Under the pieces are notes generated by a model that was not told where the DNA came from, ran no database searches, and was given only the letters and a program-made list of their open reading frames with translations. Shown here piece after piece: positions 1 through 12,416 of a stretch of 64,000 nt of DNA (positions are counted from its first letter, which is position 1; every line of letters starts with the position of its first letter). A program made the translations under genes and the position numbers. The DNA is from Eunapius fragilis (Eukaryota > Porifera > Demospongiae > Spongillida > Spongillidae), in contig OY811982.1 in the NCBI GenBank assembly GCA_963681505.1, positions 6,283,152 through 6,347,151 on the forward strand, in the 5' to 3' direction.

Positions 1-319
1 GCACATGGTAGCTGTCGATCACGAGTTGAGATGGGAAGTGGGGCAGTCATATAGACGGATCCAGTGCGGATGCACAATTCCTGTTCACAACTATTTCCCA
101 CCGCATATGGTATTGTCAGTGCCATATGATTAAAATTTTGTATTCCCTCTGGATCCGTCTATGCAGCAGGATATAGCCAGCTGAAAATTGGTCATTAGGT
201 AAGCCGACTGCACTTGAAAATTTGTTGCATTGTTGGTCAATGTTGATATTTTTATCTGAAGCAAGTAGGCCTGCCTGCAGCCAGTGTAAGGAACTAAGTT
301 GGTTGTCTGTATTAGCACA
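1..319. other. No gene seen
   Basis: Short overlapping reading frames only, with no recognisable domain, splice pattern or RNA gene. It ends where the P-type terminus at 320 begins. Confidence 0.5.
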
Positions 320-1537
320 CATACTAGAGTAGAGGGATTGGAAACGGACTCAATTAACATTGCTTCACGCGCAGACTCCGCGATGCTCCTCGTACTCAGA
401 CCACTTATCATATTTGAAATGAAGGCAAGATCTTCTTATGTGGAACCGATGACAACGGAGCCTAACCAAAACTCAGTTACCAAATGCGCTAGCCCTTTCT
501 TTCAGGAGTAAAAAGATCAGATCACGAGCCTGTGAACGACGTAGTAGTCAACGACACAAGTCAATCACACCACCCGAACCTTACATGGAGCCCTCAGAAT
601 TACTCCATGCAAACAAAATATACAAATGTGTTGCTGGACATTACGAGCATACAAGGAAAAAAGCACGCAAATAAAATCGTTAACTGCATGACCCAGTCCA
701 GTAAAATAGACGTTACAGCGATCCGATTCAATCCTGGTATCCAGCTTCTTGACTATGCCATCGATGGCCAACCAAATGACGAAACGTTAAAGACGCCTAA
801 GAGACCTGTGGAGGCCTCGGAGGGTTTTCCTTGAAAAGGGAAAACATGAGGATGGTCCAGATGTCTAAATAATCTATGGTCCAGATGCTAGGCCATTTAT
901 ACAACAGAAAAATTGATCACCCGTATTTTTTTTCACGACTAAACGCAGAGCTACGTAGCAAATGGTACAGTTGATGTAGTTATCTGAAACTGTTACAAGT
1001 ATTGGATATGAGATAAAAGTTTTGCCAGGTATTTTTTGTCGGTTAGTTCATGGCGATGTCAAAACGTAAAATGTGGAGTTACTCTAAAACCCTCCCATCT
1101 AAACGCCTCCAACACACCTCATCGTACGTAAAACTTTGTGCTGCATCTGGCCATACTATTTATTTATTTAAAAAGGGAAGTTTAGGAGATTTGTATCGGT
1201 TAGTTGTTTAAAAAGGGAAGTTTAGGGGAGTTGTATCGGTTAGTTGTTTTAAAAGGGAAGTTTAGGGGAGTTGTATCGGTTAGTTGTTGAAAATGCTGTA
1301 AGCCCGCCAAATTCTGTATCTCGGGTTCTAAAAGGGCTATACAAGTTTGTATGTACGCATTTTGTGCTATCGTTTTCTTCTGTCGGATTTTATTAAGCTC
1401 TCAACTTCCTTTCTCCTCAAGAGGGGCGAGGCGTCACTTCATCGAATTAGCACCATCACGGAGTCTGCGCTGGCAATCTACAGGGCTCAATGGCTCACGT
1501 GCTCTGTTTCTAATCCCCTTCTACTCTATTATCTACG
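320..1537. mobile_element. Candidate non-autonomous P-type element
   Basis: The left end reads CATACTAGAGTAGAGGG followed by ATTGGAAACGG. The right end (about 1492-1537), read on the other strand, gives CGTAGATAATAGAGTAG and then a near copy of the same block, including CACGTGAGCC. Both match the ends of the P-superfamily transposon at 40429-45221. The 7-bp flanks (313-319 and 1538-1544) do not match, so the two ends may not belong to one insertion event. Inside are a 40-bp tandem repeat (1171-1290) and an open frame of 100 codons (532-834) that I do not recognise. No transposase is visible. Confidence 0.45.
1171..1290. repeat. Three tandem copies of a 40-bp unit
   Basis: Units start at 1171, 1211 and 1251, each beginning AAAAGGGAAGTTTAGG and ending TATCGGTTAGTTGTT. 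Only a few substitutions separate them. No coding role is visible. Confidence 0.9.
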
Positions 1538-2786
1538 TAATATTACAAAATGAAATAATGCCGCACGTGCGCACCACATTTGATCATCGCCACGTTCGTC
1601 CATCAGGGTCAGGGTACGAGACAATTAATGAACTTACATCAACAATGTAATTGAGCATCGGTGTATCTCTCATACATCAAGTTGTTGACATGATACATCA
1701 TTAGATCCGAATGACTTGGTATTCTATTCAATACCTTGTTGGCCTGACTTGAGTGTGAAGGCCATTCAAACTGTGAAAAAAGTTTCCTATCCGAACCATT
1801 ACCGATCACTCGTGTCACTTCATAAGAGAAACAAGGCGACCACCCGAGCACTGCTCAACAGGACTGTACCCCCCCTCCTCTTGAATGCGGTCTAGCCTTA
1901 CGGTTGTTGACCGAGCAAACATTAGCTTCACAGCTGTGCTTGTCCAAATTCCTAGCCACAAACACTCTATGGTAAACTCAGCACGACTCTTGTAAGGATT
2001 CTCTGGTGCACCGGCCAACGTATTGAGGGTGACTATTTCGGAGTATACTTTGTACTTTTATTTTCTGTATTCACATGTACAGAATTATTATGAATACATG
2101 CATACATTAATTGCATCCATACTTTTTATTTGTTTTTTCTACATCTTAGAGCAATCAAAGACCAAAGTTGAAGGTGTTGGTTCCTCGAAACTATCCTCCT
2201 CCACCTCCCCCTTCACAACTGCTGAAGTAATCGTACCGGACATGTGTTAACAGTGATGTGCACACGCATTTACATGTATCAGTAGAACACATCCACCAAA
2301 CATTACTAATCTGTACAAAACATTTGGCCAAACGGTTTACCATTGCTCAGTGTTTTAGGGAGTTATATATATAAATGCACAGACCAGATACATCAAGTGA
2401 CATATTATATTTTAGGTACCAATATATTAAGGGCTATAGCTAGTATTGCTTGATGATAATACAAGGACACCATCATAGCCGCATTATTGTATGTACAGGA
2501 AGGTTAGATGAATTCATCATGTGCATACCACCATTGTATATTAATAATGACCTTTTCTGCAATTCAAGTCAATGCAGTACACAGTACACTGCTCGACACA
2601 AGGACAATTCTGACACGATTCCACAATCGCTTTTTAAATAGTCCATCTAAGGCTTGAAACCTGTTAGTTTAAAAAATAACTGGTTGTAAGAGGTTGTTAA
2701 AATTGAAAAAACCAGTCGGTTAAGGTGTTCAAGTACTGAAGATACATCTGCCAGCATGGCATGTACTAGATAAGATGTAGAAGCAA
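1538..2786. other. No gene seen
   Basis: AT-rich sequence with short frames on both strands. I see no conserved domain, element terminus or RNA fold. Confidence 0.5.
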
Positions 2787-4315
2787 ATGATTCAGATTCC
2801 AATAGAAAATGAAGACATTGAAGATAAAGGTACTGCCATTCCGCCAATCACAGCTGATGCTTCTAAGCAACTGAATGATATTGCAATAAGCATAGCACTG
2901 TCAGTTGTGCAATGCGGAACTACCACTTCAATTGATGCTCGATCATTACTAGCCCTGCTAAAAGATCTGCATGCCTCTTGAATATGTTCAGGAGGTACTA
3001 GCTAAGGTTGGAGGGAAATCATCAAAGGCAACAATGAAACACATCATATTTCAGGCAAAAGTGGATGCAGAGTATCTTAATCATGGTGTTCAACTCACTT
3101 CTTTTTTTGAGACCCATCAAAGGATGAAGGATGAAGTAGTAAAACTGGCAGCGGAATCTGTGTATTCCTGGAATAATGTATCACGATTGGCTTGGCTTGT
3201 AAAAAGAGGACCTGCTGCATCATGTAAATGGAAGGACTTAGAAAATATTTGTGCAATGAAATCTCTTGTACTGAAGCATGATTTGTCTGAGATATAGTAG
3301 GAGTATGCTGATAATCATAAGATCCGATGTCCTGATCTCCCAAAGATGAAGGAACCTCTTTTCAATGAGATTTCCAGACACATCACTGGAGGTGGAAAAA
3401 AACAATCTGCTCGAGCTGGGGTTGATTATATAAAAGTAAACTTCCGTATTGACAATTTTGAACTTTTGGATAAGGCCATTGATATGATAGCCCCTGCTTC
3501 AGATTCTGACCAGATGCTGAGATCACAACTGCTTCTTCAGAGATCCACAGTTTTTTCATTCCTCTCCTATACATATTCACTGAAGGAGTTATCCATCGGT
3601 ATGAGTCTAAGGGTAGTAGTTGCCTACAGCATCAATGTCATGCATCAGATCTCTGATGAAGAGAGGAGCGTTTTTCAATTACACCAAACTGTTTCCCATT
3701 TAGCAGATGATCCTAATTCGTTTCTGGATATCAAGTCACAGCTCTGTAAAAGCTCAGATGGATAGGTTTGCCTTGATTTCAGGGTAAATAAGTAACACTG
3801 AAAGCAGGACAGTGACGACTCATTCACCTGAGTACACTCTGGATCTTGTTGAGCATCATGCCCCTTTCAGATCAACAGCTATTGAGGGAATCATGAACTA
3901 TTATTCAATTCAGTACGACAGTGAAAAGCAAAAAGTCATGTTTTTTAGGAACCTAGGAGAGTCTGTACCCCTCAGTGTGTAGAAAAATGGTCACTGCCCT
4001 CCTCTCTTCAAATGATGAAGACCCTTTTCGCAACTGTGGCAAAAATTTCAGTGGCTCTAGAGTGATGCTGCACAACCTAGGGTCTGAAAAGACAATAGAA
4101 AGGGCCTGTAACAAGTACAAACATAGATCTGTTGATTTAAGCAAACGCAAACAGAAGAGATTGAGGAAGAACACAAGATGGAAAGAGCCCTTGAAGAAAT
4201 AGCTGAAATTTACCCACAGTGTAAAAAAATGCCACTTTCACTTGAAGCTGCCCACTTCGAATACTGGAATTCATGCATTCCTGAGCTTTTGAACATCAGA
4301 TATATAATATGTGCA
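2787..4315 (+). pseudogene. Broken gene of an unrecognised family (copy A)
   Basis: Successive open segments (2787-2981, 2971-3297, 3346-3765, 3975-4202 and a tail to about 4315) read as one protein interrupted by stops and frameshifts. The segment AKVDAEYLNHGV, the phrase LVLKHDL and the segment ITGGGKKQSARAGVDYIK align with the plus-strand sequence at 8.8-9.3 kb (AKVDKHYLTHGV, VLKHDV, ITGGVK), so this is one of two diverged copies of the same gene or element. The later part is lysine/arginine-rich (SKRKQKRLRKNTRWKE). I do not recognise the family. Duplication and decay suggest a transposon-borne gene, but no terminal repeats were found. Confidence 0.6.
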
Positions 4316-5600
4316 TGCACGTACTTCCTTCATAAGCTTTCTTGATGGCAAAGCAATCAATAGACCAAAACAATGCTCTGGCTAAAGAGTTTCTTTAAGT
4401 TCATATAATAGGGTGCGTAACCGATTTTCAGGTTTCCAAGGTTTTCTCCTATTTGTGATTACCTGGCCCTATTCGGAATATTCGATTTCAGGAATAACGG
4501 ATTCTATATCTCTTAGTCGCGATTAGTCGGTATTCGTAAAGTAGAAAATGATTTAACTTTAGGCCGACCTTGTCTCAAGTTTGGTTTACAGGGTGATGGG
4601 CTGGGATTTTTCCTATTAATCATGCGGTTATTAAACCCAGTCAGCCATTGTGTTGTTAGAAATGCGCATGCAGCTGGTAGGCGCTCGTATATTTGCCACC
4701 CTCTGCAGTACATGTGAATAGAATAAAAAAATACAAGCCGCGGGTACTAGTTAGCACGGCATAATAAGCCCCATGCACTCATATGGCTCAACAATATATA
4801 GAGGATGCAAGCCCTGCCCTGATGGTATGTGTTGGTTTTTCCCCTTTACCATTCCCTCATGATAACTGACGCAACCCTATAGCTACACGGATGGGGGGGG
4901 GGGGGGGCATGTTAAGGATGTCATAGTCACTGCTTATATTCAGTAATGCCAAAGACTATTAATGTATAAGTCTGAGGCATAGGTAGGTCATTCCTATGTA
5001 ACCCAAACACTTTTAAGGGAGTTATGTAGTAAGAAAGATCTAGAGCGTAGCTAATAGTGTGGTGTAGGCATATTTGACCATACTTGCGCTGTACATGCTC
5101 TATCAAAGTTGCATGATGGGAAGGAAATTTCTTCTTGAGCAGAGCACTTGTAAATAAACGATACAGTAGATGCTTATATCATAAAAATCACAACATTGAA
5201 TAATGATAGAGGTTAAAATCCAAAACAGTTAAACCTATAAGAGCGGTCAAGGGTCAGCCAGTAGTTCTGTAAAGTTTCAGACACATGTTCACCAATCTTT
5301 GCAGCCACGTCTACCGGAGTAGCACACTTGAGGGAGTAAAAAAAAATTTCAGTCAACATGATATATTGTGCAGCATTCAAACATTTAAAATCGTATCCAT
5401 GAAAATTGAATATCATAGTATATATACCTGTATTAACACTCAACAACAGTGCAACCTATGTCTTTACAACAAGAGACATTCAGCCTGGCGGCATCCTCCT
5501 AAGGCTAAGCCGACAGGTAGTTTTATAAATACGCGTAGAATGCCTCCTCCCCCCCCCCCCCCCCCCACCCCCGGCGACGTGGATAACTTCAGAAATAATC
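4316..5600. other. No gene seen; G and C homopolymers
   Basis: A G run lies near 4892-4907 and a C run near 5551-5566. The open frames here are short and one (to about 5614) reads through the C run as poly-proline, so they are not convincing genes. Confidence 0.5.
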
Positions 5601-6033
5601 GGAAGTTTCGTTAGAAACTTCCATATAGGATTTGACCCCGATTATGAACTCATTAAAACACGCGACCAGTCTCTACCAAGACTCCCGACGAACGGATCGT
5701 TTACCTTGTTATGGCAATCGAACTAGAAGTCAAAAGTGAGAAGTTTCGTCTTTGTTTTATCCGCGCGGTTGTTGAGAACAAAAGGGTACTGCCCGTCCTC
5801 GTACCCGGTCCCCGCACAATCCTCCTCCTCCTTCTTACGGGCACATAACTCGGGATAGGAACACTTTTGAACGATGAAAACTTCACCACTAGATTCAGAA
5901 TTGGTCGGAAGGGGTTCCGTGATGAAAATAGTCGATTTTATACTTTGGTACAGAATCGACTATACGGCCTGTGTTATTGTAAAATTGAGATATCTTGTGT
6001 GACGTAATTATGGTATATAGAAATTAAGGCATC

Positions 6034-6042
6034 TATAAATAG
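6034..6042 (+). promoter_or_regulatory. Candidate TATA box
   Basis: TATAAATAG lies about 83 bases before the start codon at 6125. The reversed family copy has GTATAAATAC about 80 bases before its start codon at 54613, so the site and its spacing are kept in two diverged copies. Confidence 0.45.
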
Positions 6043-6124
6043 CACACAACTAGAGAAAACACTTTGGTGATTCAATCGTCGTTTGGTGTGAAACGTTTTT
6101 GTTAGTGAGGTAGTTTTTATCAAA

Positions 6125-6235
6125 ATGCCTTCACGTCAGAAAAAGGAACGAGCGAAACGACGTGCGAGATATCTTAAAGTTCGAGACGACGTTTTAGAAT
6201 CGGCATACAAAAAAATCAATGAAACAAGTAAATAA
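6125..6235 (+). CDS. Small basic protein of the hairpin-capped element
   Basis: An ATG opens a 36-residue frame starting MPSRQKKERAKRRARYLK, then RDDVLESAY, and ends within the left arm of the foldback module. The same N-terminus appears at 27546 (MPSRQEKKKAKRRSKYLK) and at 54613 on the minus strand (MPSRNQKKISKQRAKYLQ). Those copies continue into 15-residue repeats of the type YxADPEKxxxSxRxx. Here the repeats are gone and the frame closes early, so this is probably a deletion derivative. The composition suggests a nucleic-acid-binding or nuclear protein, but no named domain is visible. Confidence 0.5.
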   Translation: MPSRQKKERAKRRARYLKVRDDVLESAYKKINETSK

Positions 6236-6498
6236 AAACATTCTTCACAAGAAAGTTGGTGGGATATGGGATTAGCAGGCAATTGGTGGTGTAAAAAGCA
6301 AGGAAACAAGGTCTTATCAGAAGAGAGAATGTAATAGTCCTATATTTAGCACAGAAACCTACAAATGTGCTATAAATATAGGACTATTACATTTTCCCTT
6401 CTAATAAGTTCTTGTTTCCTTGCTTTTTACACCACCAATTGCCTGAAAATCCTACATCCCACCAACTTTCTCGTAGAGAATGTTTTTATTTACTTGTA

Positions 6499-7141
6499 TA
6501 TAAAGGGATTGGCAACGAGTCCACTTAACGCTAACTAATGCGTGCCATCCGCACGTGAATCCGTAGAAATTTCCTGTTCCCCTACAGGCAACCTTGTTCT
6601 TTTCAATCAGGTACTTTGAGTATGAAAAGCTACCCATAAGTCCACTGATCTGACAACCAGTTTTGCTTTATTCCTCAATCTACTATAATCCTATAGGAAT
6701 GGATTAGCATTGACCATGCATGGTTTACTAGCTTAATGCAAGTTACAAAAGCCATATTTATATCCAACTGTTTATATCCTGGAGGCTTCACGACCATGCA
6801 GCATTAATTGCATTGATACAGAGCCACCATAACTTGGTGCACTGTGAACCTTACTAACATGTAATGGCCTGTTCCAGTAAAAGAAGTGAGGTTTGGGCAT
6901 GTGGAGGTGTTAGGGGGGGGGGGGGGGGGGGTTGCTAGTTTGGCGGTAGTTATAGTTACAGTAAAGAGTGGGAGGGGGAAAGATGAGAGTCACAGGACTG
7001 TTTTGCCTTTTGTGCAGCCATGCATTATCCGAATTCCACTCGATCCAGACCCCCTTCACAGTGCACCAACTCCTGAACCCATTCCATCACATCACATCTG
7101 CTCCTGCTGAATCCCCTGAAATACTTCCTCTATTTTCCCTG

Positions 7142-7172
<31 letters not shown>

Positions 7173-8104
7173 ACACTTCCAAGCAACAATAAATCCCATC
7201 CACTCACCACAGATGACAAAGGGGATTGTGCAGGGGGTATTGTAAGGTTACATTCGAGATGGGTGTGAGAAGTAGAGTAGGATCGTTTGAAACCAATCTG
7301 AATTTTAAGCAGTAGTGGTTGCATGCTAAAACTTTTATACGCATTCAAGAAGGGAACAACACACTTTTGTCAACAGTAATAAAAGCTGGACAGAGCAGGC
7401 TAGTGGTATAAAGTACTCAACGATCAAGAAACAGACTATTCTCGCGAAGCTTTGGACGCTCGCCATTCTTTTGCGAATAAATTCACGAACTTCGCAGGTT
7501 GTCAACCAAACGCGTGGTGCACATCACTATACTTGGACGCTAAAATGTACGGAATGTGCTACAAGCCAGAATAGGTTTTATAGTACTAGCTTGCATAGCA
7601 ATGACTACACTGTCCCATAAGATATGCATACTCGATATGTTATATGGGTGGTTCTGAGCACGTTATTGGCAAAAGAAGAATGGCACACTAAAATATAACC
7701 ATATCATTTTTATGTTGGGGTAACGGATTTCAGAAAGAATCACCCGTCGATTCACTAGATACTGTCCCACAAAAAAGAGCGCACCCAACATTGGAAATTT
7801 TCGCTGAACTTGGGCAAAAATAAAATCACGTGGAGAACTCTCGATCCTGAAAAACTTGTCACAGTTAAAATACACATATACAATAACCTGCTTGTGTACT
7901 ACAGTGAAACGTGCTTATCCATCTTTGTTCCAAAACGCCAGCGAATTTTCGTACCCATTTCACACTCCGATGTACGTGTGATTCACAGCAGGTCGAGTCG
8001 GATGGCACACGTAAAAATATCTATGGCTCACGTACCACGTTGCCAACCCTTTATATTTTTCTTAGATAAACTTGTAGGAGGAGAAAATTAAATATTCAGT
8101 TGAT
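6499..8104. other. No gene seen; element terminus and homopolymers
   Basis: GTATATAAAGGGATTGG (about 6496-6512) followed by CAACGAGTCCAC resembles the P-type terminus motif found elsewhere in the window. Long G (about 6914-6930) and C (about 7141-7158) runs occur, the latter followed by a short CA repeat. No coding sequence can be supported. Confidence 0.5.
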
Positions 8105-8150
8105 GGCGACATGCACGGTTGGCGGAACTTTCCGCCAACTAGTTGTCGCC
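8105..8150. repeat. Nested short inverted repeat
   Basis: GGCGACA and its complement TGTCGCC enclose a perfect 10-bp inverted repeat (GTTGGCGGAA, 2-nt gap, TTCCGCCAAC). It may be a terminal remnant or a very small foldback. No function is visible. Confidence 0.6.
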
Positions 8151-8235
8151 TAAACGTATTGGCAGTACAGTAATTGGTGTGTGCACATACGATATGGCCA
8201 TGGTGCTCGTATGTTCATTGAAACATTAAAAACCA

Positions 8236-11200
8236 GTGTGCGATTGGTGCAACGCTGGCACAAATTGTACTAAATTTTGGCTGTGCCATCTACGAACTAA
8301 AAGTCGTTCAAGGAAGACGGATGAGTCTAAGACTCCGCATCGGGTCAATCCTGATGAAGCTAGAGTCCATCTTGAGCGTGGGATGGCGGTTGAGGATTAC
8401 AGTGGGTCTAAGCACACACACACATGCATCATCGCAAGCGGATACTCGAGTGTATGGTCTGTGAGGAATATGAAAGTAGCGTATGAAGGCAATCTCGTGT
8501 CAATGTTGGACAGCGAGTGATATATGCTAGCAATGAAGAGATCGATGCTTCAAATACCACGCTAAAAGCGGACGCCGATTTGATGATTGTGCTCCGCATA
8601 AAGTCTGTTGTGGCTGCTGAGACCACTGAGTCTGAGCCAATTGATGATGATCAGGTCCCCTCTGTTGCTGCACCACAGTTAGACATGCATGGACATGCTC
8701 CACTACCATCAGGGATGTGCTTGTTCATGGGACACGACTTCTTGTCCCTCTAACGTGCACAAGTGGCATCACTCCTCACCATCAGTAAAAGTTATATGCT
8801 AAAACTTTGCTTTTTCAAGCCAAGGTGGATAAACACTACCTTACACATGGTGTGAGACTTGAAGAGCATAGTCAGACACACTCTCGAGTACACAGGGACT
8901 ATGCTGTTGATTTCATTTAAAGTGATGAAAACTTAGGTCGTCTTGCATGGGAATCCCATAAACATTCTCCAAACAGGGATCCCAGTCGGATATGCCTAGA
9001 GAATGTGTATACTATGAGGTCCCGGGTGCTGAAGCATGATGTCACCACCATGTTCAGGGTGTACTCAAAAATGCTATGCCAGGGAAGCCACCATTGTTCT
9101 ACTCCATTGCCAAAACCATCACTGGAGGAGTTAAGCGCTGGAAGCACTGGCAGGCCAGGTGGACTACATCAAGTTCAACTACATCCACATGTGACAACTA
9201 TGCCATTGTGGACAAGATCATTGATGTGTTTTCACCACTAACAGACCTGGACCACACCCTGCGTGATGAGCTGTGTGGTCTCCATTCCCATGTTTATCCG
9301 TTATGGCTATGCTGTACATGCTAAGGATGGGGTGAGGGAAACTGAAGAGCACAGCCGCATCACTCTGGAGCATGAAGCCATTATTTTAAGGCATATTAGG
9401 TTCTGGAGATGTTAGTTTCAGAGCCTGACATGTATGGCATGCCAACCACTCAGGTGGAGTTTGTGGGCCACATACGAGACCGAATTACATGTATATGCTG
9501 TGGACTAGCAAGGGGAGCTATGGAGAGTGAGAGCAACATTGCCAACACCCACTCACCAATCTTTTCACTGGACCTGGCACAAAACTGGAAGTCAAACTGG
9601 AGTCTAAGGCTGGTGGACTACTGGAGTGAAATGCCTGCAGGAGTACTTTTCTATTCTATGACAGGCTGAGGCGAGAGGCTCTGGCTAGGTTAGACGAGGA
9701 CGCTAAGACATTGGCTGAGATGGCTGATGTGCTGATTGCAAGCACCAGACATAATGGTATACGGCCCATGTCATGCTAGCAGCCCACCAGGCAAATGAAG
9801 ATGGCCATAGCTGAAATGACCTGTAACACTGCCTACATATTCGATTTCAAGCAGAATTTCCTGGAAAACAGATACTGTGAAAGAGGTGACTCGTACTACA
9901 GAAAGGAATGCTGTGGTGGGGAGCTGGGGTGCATATAAAGGCAAACAAATTCTAAGATGCCAGGAGTGATGAGCTCATTGAGAAACCCTACGTGAGACAG
10001 ACTTCAAAGCAGAAAAGGTACGGTTGAAGGGCTGCAGGGAAATGGGGCAGATGGTTTTGAGATGATGATTGTGGAGAAGGGATGGAAGTAGAGGATTACA
10101 TGTGGGTGGAGGATGGTGGGGAGAGGGTGGAGAATGGTGGGGAGAGGGTGGAGGATGGTGGGGAGAGGGTGGAGGATGGTGGGGAAGAGATGCATTTTGG
10201 GGAAGAGGGTGAGGAGGTGGGTAGGTGGGAGGAGGTAAATGATTGTGGGAAGGAGGTGGGACATTGTGGGAAGGTGAGGGACAGTGGGGAGGAGGTCGGG
10301 TGCTGGTGAGGAGGGGATGGAAGATGAACAGAGGGGGAGATTGACGAGGGGATGGATTGTGCTGGGGAGGGGGCAGAAGATGGTAGGGAGGTGTGGGAGG
10401 ATTTACAGAATGTATGGACAGATAAAGTGGCTCTTAATTTCATTGACTGTATAATCCAAGATGAGCATAAGGCATATGGTAATATTGTACTGTCATGTAT
10501 AGAGGCAGCCTGAACGCTTTGCAGCATCGATTTTCCCTGCTTCACCAAGGTTGTTGTGAGAGTGACAATGCCAAATATCTTGCTGGCAAGCAGATCAAGT
10601 TGCTCCCGCCTCATGTCTGCTCTACTGCAGGGTTGAAACTGGTGGCCTACTACTGTACAACAATGAGGCACAGGTGGTAAAGATGTGTGACATACACTTC
10701 TCTCATCAGCAAACCCGCGTGGATGTCTATCTGGTGCAGGGAGACAGTGGAAGGAAGGTCTCCACTCCCAAGAAGCTTTCAGTTGCTCAGATGCCACTTC
10801 AGTTAGTAACACAACAGTGTTACTGGTGAAGCCTGATTTTCAGGCTCATTCTGCTCCACAAGTATCCCTTCAGTAGTTGGTATATCGGAATTGTATGCAA
10901 CCCACTGCAGGTAAACAGTAGATGATGATGTACCTTTGCCAAAAGGTGCCATCTATGGTTGTGTCAATTCCTCTGTGCCATGCTGCATTATTGATTGCCC
11001 CAATGGGTGAGGAGGGCATTGGGTAATAGTGTGGTTTTAAACAGTGACAGCTAAAATATGTGTATGCATGTAAGAAAGGAAATAAGGAGATACAGGAAGA
11101 AGTGCAGAGGTATCAGCCAGAGAGAGGAGCTAAGAGTTCAAAAGCTGCATGTGGATGCCATACAAGCAGTTTATCCAGTGTGTGCTGATTGCCACTATCA

Positions 11201-11815
11201 CTTAAAGTCTCAGACATGCACATGTGTGATGGTGCAAGAGAGCCTCAGGATGCCCTGAGCAATGCCATGAGGCATGTTAATGACCTCCTGTCCAAGATGA
11301 ACCTGTCTGTTGATGGTGCTATAGATTTTGCATCAGGCATATGTATGGATGATGGCGAGATTCCATATGCAACCTTTGAACCCAACCTTTATGTGGGTTG
11401 GGAAGAATTTGCACCCTGAGCTGACCTCTACAGTAACACGTATCATCAATGAGTCCTGGAAGGATGGGGAATGCAAAGATTCTGGCAAGGTGAAGATATC
11501 AGCCGATTGTGTATTTGACAGGCCGAAGGAGATGCAGGCATCACTGAAGATAATTCGCTTGGTGAGCTGCCATTTGTTGGGAAGATTCGTGGTATATACC
11601 AAAGCATAGGAACAAAGCCCCAAGCTTTGTTAGCTGTGATTGTAAGCATAGAAGGCCTGCTAGTGATGGAGGTAAAAAGAAGTCCAAAGTACCTACTGAA
11701 GTGGACCAAGCCAGAACAGGAGGCATACTGAATACACCACGACATTAAAAAGATTTGCAATAAACCTGAGCTTATCAGGTGCATTCAGAAACATATGGCC
11801 AACACTTTGCAATGA
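8236..11815 (+). pseudogene. Broken gene of an unrecognised family (copy B)
   Basis: This is a chain of interrupted plus-strand coding segments. Early parts (about 8820-9300) include AKVDKHYLTHGVRLEEHSQT, GRLAWES, VLKHDV and ITGGVK, matching copy A at 2787-4315 position for position. Later parts not seen in copy A include a stretch at 11200-11420 (NAMRHVNDLLSKMNLSVDGA) and a C-terminal part at 11430-11815 read across frames (SWKDGECKDSG, LLAVIVSIEGLLVMEVKRSP, KYLLKWTKPEQEAY). Stops and frameshifts are frequent, and a 21-bp minisatellite (10108-10187) has expanded inside. The family is unknown to me; a transposon-encoded protein is the best guess. Confidence 0.55.
10108..10187. repeat. Minisatellite, 21-bp unit
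   Basis: About four copies of GAGAGGGTGGAGGATGGTGG lie inside the decayed copy B. The opposite strand reads as a serine/proline-rich frame (10096-10812) created by the repeat, not a gene. Confidence 0.8.
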
Positions 11816-12416
11816 TTATTTAACATTGTTATTCATATATACATTAACACCATTATCGATGCAGGTTCATATCGCGCAAGTGTTTAGCACACGACCAATA
11901 TTGGATCCAGGACCAAGATCGAAAATAGGTATAGCGCTGTTTGAAAGCTAGGACGATAGGTTAATGCCAAAATCTTTTGAAGTGCTACCCATCCAATCCA
12001 GGATAGCATATTTACATGTATATTATTTCTTTAACAAAAACCTTGTCAGAAAAAAGTGTCCGGTAATGGTCTTACCCTAACCACCCTAAACAAACTTAGG
12101 TCCTTAGCGGAAGTAGTTACATTGGCTGGCAATAGCTCCAAACATCGACTAGAGAGTTGAACACTAAGTGCAATGGTATTTGTAACCCTTCCGACTAATT
12201 TTAAGTGAGATTGACGAAATAAGTATCCGATTCTCACAGACCCGGTCATGATCATGTCTCTTCTTCATATAAGCTATTTTAGGGTATTAGCCTAGTTTCT
12301 ACACTAATTAAGCAAATCGTTTTTTTTTTTTTGCAATACTGTTCCCTCATAGACACTCCACACATACATAAATCTATATTTATCAACAATTTTTAACATC
12401 GAGTATAAAAACTCAC
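11816..12416. other. No gene seen
   Basis: AT-rich. It ends at the donor of the first minus-strand ankyrin exon. Presumably intron or 3' flank of the ankyrin locus, but no further exon was recognised. Confidence 0.45.

Larger units (their letters stand above)
5601..6498 (+). mobile_element. Hairpin-capped repeat element, copy 1
   Basis: It starts with a perfect hairpin (9-bp stem GGAAGTTTC, loop GTTA, 5601-5622), followed at once by ATATAGGATTTGACCCC. A conserved middle part follows, including ACTCGGGATAGGAACAC near 5850. Next come a TATA-like site, a 36-codon frame (6125-6235) and a terminal foldback module (about 6225-6498). The foldback arms carry CCTATATTTAGCAC near their centre, and the copy ends TTTACTTGTA. 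Homologous copies lie at 15709-16455, 26894-28249 and, reversed, 53815-55117. I cannot assign the element to a known superfamily. A non-autonomous Helitron-like element is possible because of the small repeat protein, but no CTRR end was seen. Confidence 0.7.

Noticed and set aside
5601-6498. Assignment of the hairpin-capped family to Helitrons
   Set aside because: A terminal hairpin and a charged repeat protein are suggestive, but no CTRR end, TC start or Rep/helicase sequence was seen, and the hairpin is upstream of the gene and not at its 3' end.
10096-10812. 238-codon minus-strand frame
   Set aside because: Largely the complement of the G-rich minisatellite; no domain, and it opposes the homologous coding copy on the plus strand.
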